NCBI GenBank assembly: GCA_017165825.1
Contig: CM029374.1
Location: forward strand, 2,790,397-2,854,396
Direction: 5' to 3'
Length of the DNA: 64,000 nucleotides
From: Hepsetus odoe
Lineage: Eukaryota > Chordata > Actinopteri > Characiformes > Hepsetidae
Part shown: positions 9,814 to 24,000 of the stretch, in pieces
Layout of the letters: each line of letters opens with the position of its first letter
Position numbering within the stretch: position 1 is the first letter of the stretch
Translations under genes and position numbers: made by a program
Notes under the pieces: generated by a model
The model's database searches: none
What the model was told of the DNA's origin: nothing
Seen by the model: only the letters and a program-made list of their open reading frames with translations

Positions 9814-12800
9814 GTACCTAACGGTTTTAACGGTTTTAACGGTTTTAACGGTCACTCTCCCCTTCAGGTCCTAATGCTGGTTGTTTTGTTTGTTTATTTA
9901 TTTTTATTTTTCCTTCTTTTTTCTATTGTAAACCGTCATTTTGTGAAGAGCATACCCCCATTAGTTTAATATCCAGATACTTTTCGAGAAAACATTTGGG
10001 CTGGAATTTGAATTTAACAACCAATATTTAGATAATTCATACTTTTGCGCTCATAAACATACACAATAGGTGCAATTATAAGACAAAAATAATATTTAAG
10101 CATAATATCAATTTTTAGGGGGATCAATTAAGTTTTTTTTTGTTGCTAACGAGTTCAGACTAGCTTAGCATACAAGCTAAAATGCTTTTCTCACAAAAAA
10201 ATAAAATTAAACATTTATAACAATTAAATGTATCAATAGAATGTGTTATTGAGTAAGTTAATTATTCACAGTTGGCGTTAACACTACCTTTGTGAAAGGA
10301 TACAATGTAAATAAGTACATTTTAAAAAGTCACAGGTTTTTTTACTTTTTACTTTTTAACTGAAAATGATTCTAAAAATCTGAATAATTTTTTTTTATTA
10401 AACTGAAGTCACATCCATTTTTTGACACCTTTCAAAGTTTTTTTTTTATGTTGTTTTTATTTTTGTGTCCTACCATTATAAAACCTCTCTAATAGTAACA
10501 TTTATTTGTCTTAAAATTAATGTAAACTTCTATTTTTCTTGCTGTAGGAGCGCCATTCAAATACTGAAGCCTAAACTTTCAGCACACACCTCAGAACGTC
10601 CATATAAGGCATTGTTTTTTGCTACTACTGAGATTCATACTGGTTGAAAATGCGGTGCAAGTCAGTACCTGAGGGCTTTTAAACCTTGTAAGAAAATGCA
10701 GTGGATCTTAGTATGTCGAACAGCTATTAGCAATGGATTCAAACCCAGCAAGGTGCTGTTTTTCAGCCTCTGGGCAGCAAAAATAACAATAAAATGTAAA
10801 ACTCTTTTCCTCACAAATATTCTTGGAGAAGTCTTGCATATCATTATAACCACTTAAAACAAATTCTTAAGTAAGTTACTCTTGAGTACAACTGAGTAAA
10901 TGCAATCTGATTCACTGCCTGTTAAGTTAGGCCTACTTTTTTATATCCCTCTGGCTCAAATAAAGAAACAGATCAAGAGTTATGTTTTCGAAGTTGATCT
11001 TAAGGACCCAGATGCCTTAGGTACATTTTAAGACTGTGATGTCGTGCATAATTTGTAGTAGAGGGGGATATTTCTCTTCTTTTTTTGTGATGTGTAAATG
11101 AAGAAGACGAGCTGGACAGATTTGTGGTGCAGTGGGTGAGCCGTGGGATGCGTTTAGTCACTGGTATTGGCATTTCGTCTGCTTTTTTTTCAGCTCTCCA
11201 TCGACTATCTGGGTCATCTCTTGCCCTGAGTTACTACAATTAGGCCTGAAATATCGGACAGGTCACTGTAATTGTGGAAGCTACTGCCAGTTGCTCTCCT
11301 TTCCTTGCATTAAATGTCTGCTGACACATAATCGCTGCTTTGCAATGACCTTGCACTTCGAATCAGACCCCTGTTCTTATTCTGCGACTCTATTACTCAT
11401 TCTATTGTATGTGACAATGTCCATCAGGTAGGTCTTGTTGCAGTTAATCCTGGGCAAATAAGTTGTGAATCCTTTTTTCATGCTGCGTTATTAAGTGTGT
11501 CCTTTATGGTATTTACTTTCTTTGGTTTATTTTGAGCTGAAAAGAGCTGTCACTGCGTTTCTGTAAGAGAACGGCCTCAGGCAAGACAGTGGAAATCCTT
11601 TTCAGGATCAGAACTAACTGTCTGGTTAAACTCTGAAGAGCTTCACTCAAGACCCACACACACATACAGGCATCCATAGAGCAGTTTCTGTGGCTCATAA
11701 CCCCTGGAGGTTTCACTCTGAGCTACTGGAACTTGCTCCATATCGATTAGGATGAGCCTTCTTGAGCCAGACTATAATTTTATATTCTGACAGAAAAAGA
11801 TTATTTCCCTCTTGCATTAAATCCATGCACACTGCCTAGGCGTCCTTAATTTAGATCTGACTTAAATGAAGGATATTCAACAGGTTTTATTGCGCCTTTG
11901 CTATTAGCTGCTTTTCCAAACGGGGTTTCTGTGTAATTCTCACACTTAATTGTGTTCTGTAATATTCAAGTGATGAATATTAAAATGTAATATTAAGACT
12001 GAATTTGATGGCACACTTTGCTGTGAAGATTGAAAGAGAACTTTCTGTCTAAAAGTTAAATATATATTTACTAAGAAAAATAATTCCACATCACCATAAG
12101 CATGAATTAAATAATATCAGTACAAATGAGATTTTAAACAGACATCTGCTGTTAGGATATGCTGCCATTGTGCTTCATCCAATTGCTGCCATCATGCTTC
12201 ATCCCATTATGCTTCATCCAGTTTTTTGGTAGTTATCTGACTGGAGTTTGGCTTTGAAATCCTGAATTGATGGTAATTTTGTTTGCTATTTCAGGAGTTA
12301 ATCCAAACTCTATGCCAAAATGAGGTCAGATAACTCTTGAAAACTGGTCCTCTAACTCAGAAAACTGGCTCCTATGGTTCCTTCAATCAGACGGGCTGAG
12401 ACTAAGTCTGTTCTAGGGTTAGTTTGCTATCTGCTTCCTGAAAGATATGCAGATGGCATTTAGATTAGATTAGATTCGATTAGATTAGAGGTGGGACCAA
12501 AAAAAATTATCATTGTTTTTTGCCACAATATTATATCAATACAGCAAAGGCTGTATACGTATTAAATAGAGGAAAAACATTGATACTATATAGCATGTTG
12601 ATATGGTGATGCAAATGCCAGAGTATTGATTTTTATTTATTAATACATTTTTACAAAATTATTTAATATACTTTAACATATTCTGATTTATATTGCTTCT
12701 GATGTCCACAAGATGGCATTAAACAGAAAAATAAACTTTAAGTCTTATATTTTTCGCCATTATATCGATACTGTGGTGCCAGCCCTTGTTCAGAGAGAAC

Positions 12801-15800
12801 CCTGTGTCCAACAGGACTGGCAGCACCAACTTGGACAAGCCTCCCTTTGTTCACGTCTGCTTCAAGTTGCAATAATAGTATGATATCAGGTCATTGCCCC
12901 TGATACCCCATCATAAAAAAAATATTTTATTTTTTTATTGCCCAATCTGTTTTTTTACTGAATACATTCCTCCCTGCTTTATCAATCAAAAGACTATGAT
13001 CTAAAAGACTGATCCTAGATCAATAAAAGGGAGAAGACCATAGACTTGATTTATACATGGATCATACTGTTGGCCTGTATGTTTTTTGTCCTCCCCCCAG
13101 TTACTTTATTAGTTGCTTTATAAAGCAGGCTTATGTAAAAACTTCAGAAATTCGGCTCTGCCTTGTTTTTGGTTTTTTTTAGTATTTGTGTGAAAATTTA
13201 CACCCAGATTCCTAAGTGCTGAAATTGATGGCTGTCAACATTTTCGAGGTTATACTTATTTTTTTTTTCCACACTTTTGCACTTGTCAGGTAATAATAGA
13301 ATGAAAAATGTGCTTCTCGCTTGTACACACAGAAGAAATAAACCTAATCCCATGCCAAAAATAGGTGATTTTTATCAGCACTCCACCGTCTTGGAGGTGC
13401 TCGTTGTCTGAGGTGAACACAGAACAGACGTTTTGGTGATGACAGCCAGGAGAAATTGAGTTTGAGGCAGAAGGTTTGTTATTTTCCTGCATGGCGGTCT
13501 TTTGTTTATGGAAAATTAACTTAATACAAACAGTGGCATTGTCCACGTGGGACAGAGGACGCATGAGCCAGACGCTTCTGATTAGAAGGGAATAGCATGA
13601 GGAGCTTCTCTTCACACCTACACAAGTTAACAAGTGAGATCTTTAATCTGAAACCCTGTCATCTCATTGAAAACAGCAGGTGCTGGACTTGTTGGGCTGT
13701 GTTTTTGTTGCTGCAAAAGTCACATTTAGGGGACAGATTAAAGGCAAAGATTTTTTTCTTTGTCTCATATTTAGTCCAAGACTGGCTTACTAAAGAAGTT
13801 GCTATTTGTTTTGTTTATACATTTTTTTCTTAAATCATGCCTTTTGGCATATTAGATATGGGCATTTCAATACCATATCCCATATTTTATGCTATACATT
13901 TATTTAGGGTTTCTTACTCTTTAATGGTGTTTTTGAAGCTTTGAACTTGCACGTGTTTGTTCTTTAGCCATTCTTTAATTGGCTAATAAAAAATGAGAGC
14001 TGTGTCCCTGACTATGTTGTGAGTTTGCCATTTTGTAGTGCTGTCCGAATATGTAATGTGTAATGAGAATTATTATACACTACATAGTGTACTTAGTGTC
14101 CCACAATGCATTGTGAAAAGTAGGATACCAATACACCCTCCTTCAGTCGACTGCCACCTTCATGCATACACGAGAGCACTTGAAATTAGAACAAATTTCC
14201 ATTTAACTTAAATTAGAATATGTATCTATCACAAAAATGGGTGCCATTACCATCTATTGATGGTCTGCTCTGTGTTCTTTCGGTAAGAGCAATGACATGA
14301 TTCAAGGTGTAGGAAAAACTAATTAAAACAATTTTTTTTTTTTAATTCAAATTTGCCCATTCACTTTCTATATAGTCTTCTATGCAACTCCCTGCAAATA
14401 TAACAATATTTCCAATATCAAATTTTTTGCCATATTGTCCAGCCCTATTTCATACACTGCGGGGATCGATGAGTCCTGGTTCCTCCGTATCTAACGTCTC
14501 ACCTGTATATGTTTATTTTTAAATTGGTAAATCATTGTCTCACACAATAGCTGGTAATGGACATTGCAAGAACAGATTTCACACCGTACGTTTTAAAAAC
14601 ATTATGAAGCCTGACACCAGCAAATGCTTTAAAAAGAGAATTTTTGATTCAGCAGTTAAAGGCTCTTTAAGAAACTTTATTATCTCGGTGCTGGTTGCTT
14701 GTCAAAACGTGTATATGAAAAATTTATTTATTTTTTTTTATGATTCAGTATCTTCTTTAAAATAGTTTTATGATCATTGTAGTTATCTAGGATTACTTTT
14801 TAGCAGTGCAAAAGAAACAGCACTAACATTTATATTCACGCAAAGGGACTTGAGTATACATGTCATGCATACTCATGTTTTTGTCTTTTTTAGCATAAAT
14901 TTGGATGGATTTTAAAAAATTAAACTCCATATCAACATGGCAAATGGATCAGTTTGAGATTTTCCACCAATAAGGGTAACAGTCTGCTGCATACATTTAC
15001 CAGTTGTGATGCGTAATTATTATTAAATAGCTGGTGGTTTGGGACAGAGGTATGTGTAAGTAATAGTCAGCATGTTGGTGTAATTTAGTCTTATTGTATA
15101 GTGGACCATGACTATCTCGGTCCCTGCACTCTGACTGAGATCCATGGCAGGGGCCTCTCAATCGATCACGTTCTGATGGGCTTTATGATCAATAGGTCAT
15201 CACACATGGATGTGTGATAAAGCTCCTCATGCTTGAGTGGTCTGGCTGCTCTGAAAGGTCCAATGTAATGCAAAGTGGGTCCAATCAGGCTCTGCACAGT
15301 GCAGTGTGGTACAAAGAGATGAAGAGCAATGCAACAGTGGTGGTCCTTCAGGGTGTCTTTATTGAGATGTGATTAAAATTACTCACTTAAATATTGTGTT
15401 TTTTTTATTTATATATAAAATATACTGTGCAAAGGTTTTAGGCAGGTGTGGAAAAAATACTGTAAACAAAGAACGCTTTCAGAAATATAAATAATGATTG
15501 TTTATTTTTTATCAGTTTACAAAATGCAAACTGATCGAACAAAAGAAAAATCTAAAACAAATCAATATTTGGTGTTACTACCTTTTACCTTCAAAGCAGC
15601 ATCAGCTCTTCTAGGTACACTTGCACAAAGTCAGGGATTCTGTAGGATTATAGTCGGTGTCTGATCAACCAGTTTTACCAAACAGGTACTGATGATCATC
15701 AATGTCACACCGAGGTTGAAACACAGTCATGTTTGGAACAACCGACCGGCCGAGCTCCTTCAAAAACTGTTTGCAAGTGTACCTAGAAGAATTGTTGCTG

Positions 15801-16939
15801 TTTTGAAGGCAAAGGGTGGTCACACCAAATATTGATTTGCTTTAGATTCTCTTTTGTTCATTCACTGCATTTTGTTGAGTGATGAAAATAAATGATGAAC
15901 ACTTCCATTTCTGAAAGCGTTCTTTGTTTACAGCATTTTTTAACACCTGCCTAAAACTTTTGCACGGTACTGTGTGCGTGTGTGTGTGTGTGTATAATAT
16001 ATATATATATTTATATATAGATTTTGATGCATTTACTATAGACTAGATACTCTAAATCAGGCTTTTTCAATCCCAAGCATTTTTCAGGTAGGTTTTGTCA
16101 TTTCCACCCCACACACAGTGAAATGAAACAACGTTCCTCCAGGACCATGAGGCTGGGCAGATGACAACATGAAGCATGAAAACAAAGTGCAGACATGTAG
16201 TGCAAAACACTTCATTACAATGGAAAAATGAAGACGCTGGCACTGAAACAAGGGTACAGTGTCTGTTGGGTCTCAGTGTGTCTGTGGTGTAACACCTCGC
16301 TTCAAACCACATGGGAAAAGCAGCTGATGAGTTGAAATGAGGTTAAACATACTGTTCATCCGAAGCAGAGTGATAAATCTGCTAAAAGTAGATCTGAGAT
16401 TCGGAATCAGTCTGTTAGATCTGAATCAGATGAACATGTTTGAATCACGCTGATTTGAGTCAGGCTGCAATCTGTCGGTGTCCAATTTTGTTTTGATGTT
16501 CTTTCCAAATGTTCTGTTTTGTAATATTCCCTCAAGTAGTGCGCGTTGGTGTGGCGTAGGGGAGTAGAGGACCTTTTTAATGACGGAGGATCCTGTTGGG
16601 TATTGTCATCCAATTTAAAGAAGTGTCACAGCGTGATTGATTCCACGGGTAATGTGCACTGCATAAGGAGGTTATGTATCAAGAGAGACAGATGACAACC
16701 TTTCTCTCTTTGTCTCTGGCTCTTTCTCTGCTCCATAAATAACTTGAGTATAAATGAGACCTATGTTGAGGCTTTATTTAGGCTCTGATGAGGAGTTACA
16801 GACTTGTGTGCACATGTGAGCTTGGAGGGCTGAGAAGAGACTTATTTTCTGCTGGAAGATCTTGTTAGCTCTGAATAAATGTGTTCTCAGAAGCAGTAGG
16901 TGGCATCAGCTGCAGGGATCCAAGATAAACCAGCGTGGT

Positions 16940-16979
<40 letters not shown>

Positions 16980-19900
16980 TGTTTTCTGCAATTACTTGGC
17001 TTCAAATTGGGCCTTTAGATGAATCTGGTGCCTTGAAATATTCATGTACTCACCCCTTCTAGGCTCAGTTTATCTAAAGGATCAAAAAAAAAACTGTTGG
17101 GTAATTATTGGGATATTTCCTTAACCAGTTTACGTTATGTTTCTGTTTGAGGTTTTTGATCAGTATTCGTAAACTTGTGAATTTCTGGGCTTATATTGAT
17201 TCATCCCAGGAGACATCCATTTGCGAAACTCATCCTGTGTTTCTGTCCCTCTGTTCATGCCCAGCTGCAGAAGCTAAAGCGTTCACTGTCCTTCAAGACC
17301 AAGAGTCTCCGCAGCAAAAGCGCCGACAACTTCTTCCAGCGGCCGAGTATTGACACCAAGTTCCAGACAGAGCTTCTGCCGGAGGTCAGCAGCAGCACCG
17401 GTCATCTGAGCACCATTGGGGTGTCCGTGTCTGCTTCGCCTTGCGTCACCCCATTGGCGCCGCCCCTGCCCCCACTGCCCCCTGTGGTCCCATGTGGAGT
17501 GCCCTTGACAATCTGTTCACCCTCCCGGGCCCCTCGACCGCCTGACCCCACTGCACACACTTTCCTCGAGCACACCTTTAAGAAGCCCCATTTCTGCGAT
17601 GTCTGCAACCATATGATTGTAGGTAAGAGCAATCTGCCTGAAAGTTATCTCACGCTCAGGAAGATTTTGACACCTGTAGTTTCCTCAGGTGTAAAATACA
17701 CGCAATTAACACAATATTTAGGTAGCTCAACCTGAGAACACAGTCACACAGTTGGAGTTATGGCTAAAAATACGCTGCACATCTGACAAGTTATTTTTGC
17801 TCCTACCAGGTTTTTTGCTGAAAAGTAAGCACATAATGAATTCTATGACTGTGTTGATATATATATTTTTTTTAAGTCTTAATGCATTTTTCTAATGACC
17901 CACTTTTGTCAAGGGTACAGAACTGATATTCATTCTCACTCTTAAGTGAAAGCAGAATCACTCACCAATAACCAGTGGTCAAATACCCTCGTACCTCATA
18001 GTGCGTCAGAAGTACTACTTCATTTGAAGTGGCCCGGTTTAAATGCGTGATGTGAATATTTGGATTTTTTATGGTTTTCGAGCAAAACACCACTCCAACT
18101 GCCTGTGGGTCATATTTGTCCAACATCTCCTTTTTAACCTTACCACTAAAGTAGCACTTGCTTGTAGTAATTATACCATTGTGAAACTTCAGCTGAAGAT
18201 TAATGATAGAAAAAGAGTTGAAAGGATTGATGATAATTTAAATGTTTAAATATAAAAGTGGCCTTGCCTCCTAGTTATTTTCACTTTTGGGGGTGTGTTA
18301 GCATTAGGACTTCCCTCCTAAAGGTTTATGGCCATTAAGTGAATGCATCTCTTTTTCATCCTTATGAAAATGCACCAGATTCACATTACGCTTATGATGT
18401 AATATATTTGTGAAAAACTGAGATCAGACGGTGGTGTAATACTTTTAATAGGCCTGGTAGTAATGTGTTTATGCAGCCAGACACTTTGCACATACTTTTC
18501 CCACTGTAGATTCAGCATTCTTGTAACATCTTAGGATTTAATTTCTGCACCAGGGGGTATTTGGAGGTGGGGTTAGGGGCTGAGCCCTAACTATCTATAT
18601 TATTTCTTTGTAGTGTGATCTTAGTAAGGGAGTTACATGAGAGAACTCTGGCAGGTTACTGGCTCGGCGACATGCTGCGTTCTTGAGGATTTGTAGCAAG
18701 TGGCACTGGCATACGAAGAAAGACAGCCAGCTGAGAATGGCAGTAATTGATGGTTGTGTGAGAGCTTGGGCAGCCCCTGTTGACACGAGTGATGTGGATA
18801 AGAAACAGCAGGATCTGGTGACTTGTGTAATGTGCTACAAGAAGGTTAGCTGGTTATCCGAAGCTGTTTAATAATGATGCCTGGCATTCAGCTTTAGAAT
18901 AACGTTCAGGTTTAGAATAAGTTTGGCAAATACATAGATAAACTCTGTTTAAAAAAAAAAAGTTTCGTGTTATAGGTCTTTTATTAAAAAAAAAACAAAA
19001 TTAAATCATTTGTTATCCTCTGTGAAACATGGGAGGAAACAAATAGATGTTTAAAGGGGAATTCTATTTATTTCTTTGAAAAATCTCCATAATTAGATAG
19101 TTGAGTATCGTAAGGCTGGAATCAAAAATTCAAAGCATTTCACCTGGTAACAGAGATATTGTTTTATGACAATTTTGGCCTAAACATATGGCAGGGAGGT
19201 ACATTCAGCACATTGTAAAGCTTAATTGTACTCTTAGAAAACTTACTTATTTCATATTTCTCACCATTTTACCATTATCAGTATTCTATATTAAAACACT
19301 GAGGATATCTATAAGCTGACAGGGCATTTTTAAATGGCTATATTGGGGTTGACACTACCAAAACTGGGTCTTGCCATGTTTGTAAAAAAAACAAACAAAA
19401 AAAAACATCTGCAATTTGGTAAATTAATGATAGAATTTTCCTTTAAATATTCAGTGATCAGATCAATAGGCTCACTGTATATCCTACAAATCAGTTTCAG
19501 AATCAGAGTCTCAGATTCAAAGTATGGATATAGGCTCACCTTTTCTTTTTGATTGATAACATAATCATTTGAAAGCCTGGACCCTGAAACATTGTCAAAC
19601 ACAAAACATATGTTTTGCCTCCAGTTGCTTTGGCATGATAAACAGAGGGAGTTTTTCAGACCTCGGGCGATGCATGTGCTTTAGGGCTTTTCCCATAATG
19701 TGTGTTTTCCAAGAAATTTGTGCAAAGGGGTCAGTCTGTCTTGAGTCGCCCTTAGTCTGTTGAACACAGAGGGAATCGCATGCTGTACCGGTGAGGATGT
19801 CCCACTTTTTGTCTCCCCAATTTGGGCACCCAGCCACCCTGGACAACTGGGGCGAGTCAAGTCTCCAAAACCATCTGTTCTTCAAGCACAAATAGGTTGT

Positions 19901-20952
19901 GTGCTAATGTATAAAATCATATTGTTTTGTGTGGGTGGCATGTTTATACAGTGAGTGATAATGTTCACACTACAGCTAATTGCTGCCAAAATGTTTTCAA
20001 AAGCCTGAAAGCCCATGCTTTGCCAATGTTCACTTCTTGTTCGGGCATAGATCATTATTAAATTAGTCATTAAAACATAGCAAGGGCTCTGCTCTAGATA
20101 CAGTCCCCTCCAAAAATTATGTTATGTGAATTCCGGTCCTTAAAGTAAAACGGTACACATAGGAAACATATAATTTGGGAAGGAACTTAAAAAGTCTGGG
20201 ACAATTGCCCTCAAAGATAAATCAATAATGTTAATGTATTTGCACTGGCACCCACTTAAGATTAAGGCCTTTTCTGAGATGTAGCTTTAAAAAGATGGCA
20301 GCATAAAACGTACAAACAGGGTTTGAAAAATTTACAACCCATCACGATCAACAACCCTTGTGTGTAAATAAGAGTTAACAGACTTCTAGGATTGTTTTAA
20401 AGCTTTGCTTTATCCTGCTGAGAGACTCATGGGTAGTTTATAATGATAATTGCGTTTTAGTCTTTGTTCACAGCTCACACTTGCAGCTAGAAAGATTTGT
20501 GCTCATGCTTTGCCTGATGTTACCATGAGATTATATAATTCTTTTTATTCACAATGACTTTTATAAATTCCACCTTACATGGGGAAAAATGGACTGTACA
20601 CTACGGCCATGTTTTCATGCCTGCATTTTGATAAATGAGGCTTCGCTTAGAAACTAGAATGCAATTATAAGTGTTTTGAGAATTATGCACTAATGGAGAT
20701 TAAGATCACGAGCAAAATGGATTAAAATTGTTGAAGCCATTGAGTGGATAATATTTCACATTGTGAAAGAAAAAACATTTCTGATGAATGCACTGCATAA
20801 TACGGCAGCACAACTGCGATTTTGAAAAAAATATATATTTTTCCAGCTGTAGTATGAATGTTGTGTTCTGTCCATATTCTTATGTATGTGTGAGTATATG
20901 TGTGCACATGCTTTTGTGTGTGTGTGTGTGTGGGTTTATGAATGCGGTTGCG

Positions 20953-21002
<50 letters not shown>

Positions 21003-24000
21003 CTCGGCAGATAGCCAGAAGGGGGGGGGGGGCAGCTATGACAGAGCTGTTAATTAGCCCAGCAGGGGGGATGCACTGGCCCAGTCCAGATGTCCACCTG
21101 TCAGCAACAGAGATAGAGAGACCAAAGGGGAGACATATTCAGATAGACAGAGAAGGGGCCAAGGAGACAGACAGAGAGGGTATTATTTCTAGAAATATAG
21201 AGGGTGGGAGCAAAAATGGAGAACTGGGGAGAAAGATAAAGAAAACTGGCAGACAGAGGCAGAGATACTATAGAGGAAGTTCCCAGGTACCCAAAGACTC
21301 CTGCTAAACTCAGAAATATGAAGTGGGCTTCTTTATTATTTTTTATTTATTTTTGATCATTTTATATAATTTTTTAAAACTGGGCAAAAATAAAATTTAT
21401 AGAAATAAAAATGCCTCACATTCCTTATTAATGCTTGACTTAGATAGGACAGCAATGCAAAAATGTAAGGGTTAAAAGTCTATACTCGGTATAGTAACGC
21501 CAGACCATCCCACAAGGGCTGACTCTTTATTCAAACATGTGTTGTGTTATTTGCACTGTTCTGTGGTAGAGACCTTTGTATTGATATACTTTGTCAGCTA
21601 CAGGAAATGGGATGTCTGAGCGTGTATGCGCTCGAACACTCTCTCTGGTTTAGCATATGGACCCGTCAGGGCTCATAACCTTTTCTCCTCACTCTGTCTA
21701 ACTCACTCTCTCTGAGGAGCCTGCGAAGCTGCCAACTCTCTGATTACAGCAAATTGGGCTCCGGTACCTACACCCTCCTTCAGATCTTCAGCTATATGTT
21801 AAACACGGTCAGACCTGTCTCACACACCCTTAATTAACCCAGGCCTCCGTGCTAAACACTAAATATCCACACACTACCCCAAAATAAGCCTGTATCTAAA
21901 GGGACCCAGATCATTTTTGGTGTGAATATATGTCATCCATGTCTCTCTAACTTTCAATATTTAATGAAAAAAGTGAAAGTGACAACCCTTGTCATTGCGA
22001 GGTCACAACACAGCACACAGTGAACCACAACGCAATTGGACCTCTGCATTTAACCCATGCAAACACCGTACAGCAGTGGGCAGCTATTGAAAGTGACGGG
22101 GACGGTACCTTGCTCAAGGGTACCTCAGGGCAACCTACTGGTGAGGGAATCGAACCCTACAATCTTCCGATGCAGGGGCAACTCCCATACCACTAGATCA
22201 CCGCTGCCCCTTCAGTATTTCAGTATTTTTATGAACCAGTTTGCTCTCAAATGCATGTATTTCATTTAAGAAGCAGTCCAAACTCAAGTTCAAATGGGCG
22301 TGGCCAAGCTGCTGTAGGTAATTATATGTAAATGTGTTGGTTTTACAACAATAGTTGTACTGTAGTAAACGCTTTAATATCAAAAGAGCATTTTGATGGT
22401 CCATTTTATGGGCCATTATAAACTTGGCCTTAAAAAAAAGTAGTCCTTACAGAGGAGCTTTTCATTTTCCTTTTGACGTTTCACCTCATGAGCATCCGTA
22501 AGAAGTGATCTGTCTATCAGCTACATGGTTTTATTACATACTCCGGATGGCTATTGAGTTTATGACTCCCATAAAATAACTCCCATCCGAAAAATGCGTC
22601 CGAAATTAATTTTGCTCCCCGAGCGCTAGATGCTGTGTGTAGGCGTTCGGTGGAGCTGAAAAGGGGAGGGTAATGGAAGGCATACTCACACTATCGAATT
22701 GGCTTTTGTTTGCAAAAGAAGCCTTGCGCTGTGCATACAGAATATTATACATGACCCAGAAGAAAAACCCTCATTGCCTTATAAAAGGTGGACAGAATTG
22801 CGGCTAAAACATTTGAACTGATGCTTTCGTACCTTTTCTGCTGATGCATATGTTCCGCACCCAATATGAATGGACGTGCTGGTGAAATATTTCTGGCCTA
22901 ATCGTGGTTGAGTGAGGATCACACACATTCTCTATGAACTAATACATCTGAACATTTTAATGTTAACTTACAGTTTCTGTGCTAAATATGTTGGAAACAA
23001 AATGTACATGTATATATAATAAAGTAATAAGTTATGAAACATTTCATATTTGATCTTTTCTGTTTTCCAATCTGGAATAATCACTAACTAAACAGAAACT
23101 GTGTGCTGAGATTTACAGAAAAAGAAATATGATTATTTAAAAAATGTCAAAAATATGATCCCCTGGTAGATCTCTCCAGATAAATCAGCCTTTGTTCTTC
23201 AAACATAACCACCGTCTGGGTCTCAAAGGGAGAGAACATTCATGCCAAATGCCTGTATTGTGATTTGAGTCCATGTAAGGTGATAAGCCATGTTACTGCT
23301 GTCCTGATGATACTATTGAGCTGGTACAGACATGTCCAGTACAGAGACTTGTGGTTAATGAGGCCGAAACAGTGGTGCTTCAGAGGAGGAGAAAAGCAGG
23401 ATCAATCACTGTCAAGTCACAAGCACAACATTTTAGCTGATCATCGTTAATTATAAAGCATTCATTTTCCAGACTAGTTCTTTGCCCCCCCCCCGCATTC
23501 ATACAGATAAAAACATGCATGCATTTTGTGCAGAGCTAATGGTTAATAAGAAGGCTGATGCTGATCCAGATACTTTTCCAGTAATTTTCAAATAAAAATC
23601 AGAAACTAATTCCATTAGAATCTTCTTCTTTTGGCTGTTCCCATTTAGGGGTCGCCACAGGAGATCATCCGTTTCCATTTCTTCCTGTCCTCTGCATCTT
23701 CCATCTTCAGACCACCGCCTGCATGTCTTTTCTCACCATGGCCATAAACCTCCTCTTTGGATCCTCACTCTAATATATTCATTTCTAATCCTGTCCATCC
23801 TTGTCACACCAAATGAAAATCTCAGTATCTGACCTCCAGCTCCACCTCCTGTCTTTTCTAGAACCAAATAAAGATCCCTTCCATATGGCTTAAGTTTTTC
23901 TTATATAACCTATAGTTATTTTTATAACCTTAAATATGAGGTAAAATGGTATTTGAGCTTCAGCTAAACATTCTGCTCTTGCAGAGTGCAATAAACACTT

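Larger units (their letters stand above)
9814..17264 (+). other. stac intron 1
   Basis: 7.45 kb, AT-rich. Starts with four AACGGTTTT-type units (9819-9851), contains the palindromic MITE and the T32 tract, and a GATTA run at about 12460-12490. No further gene seen. Confidence 0.85.
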
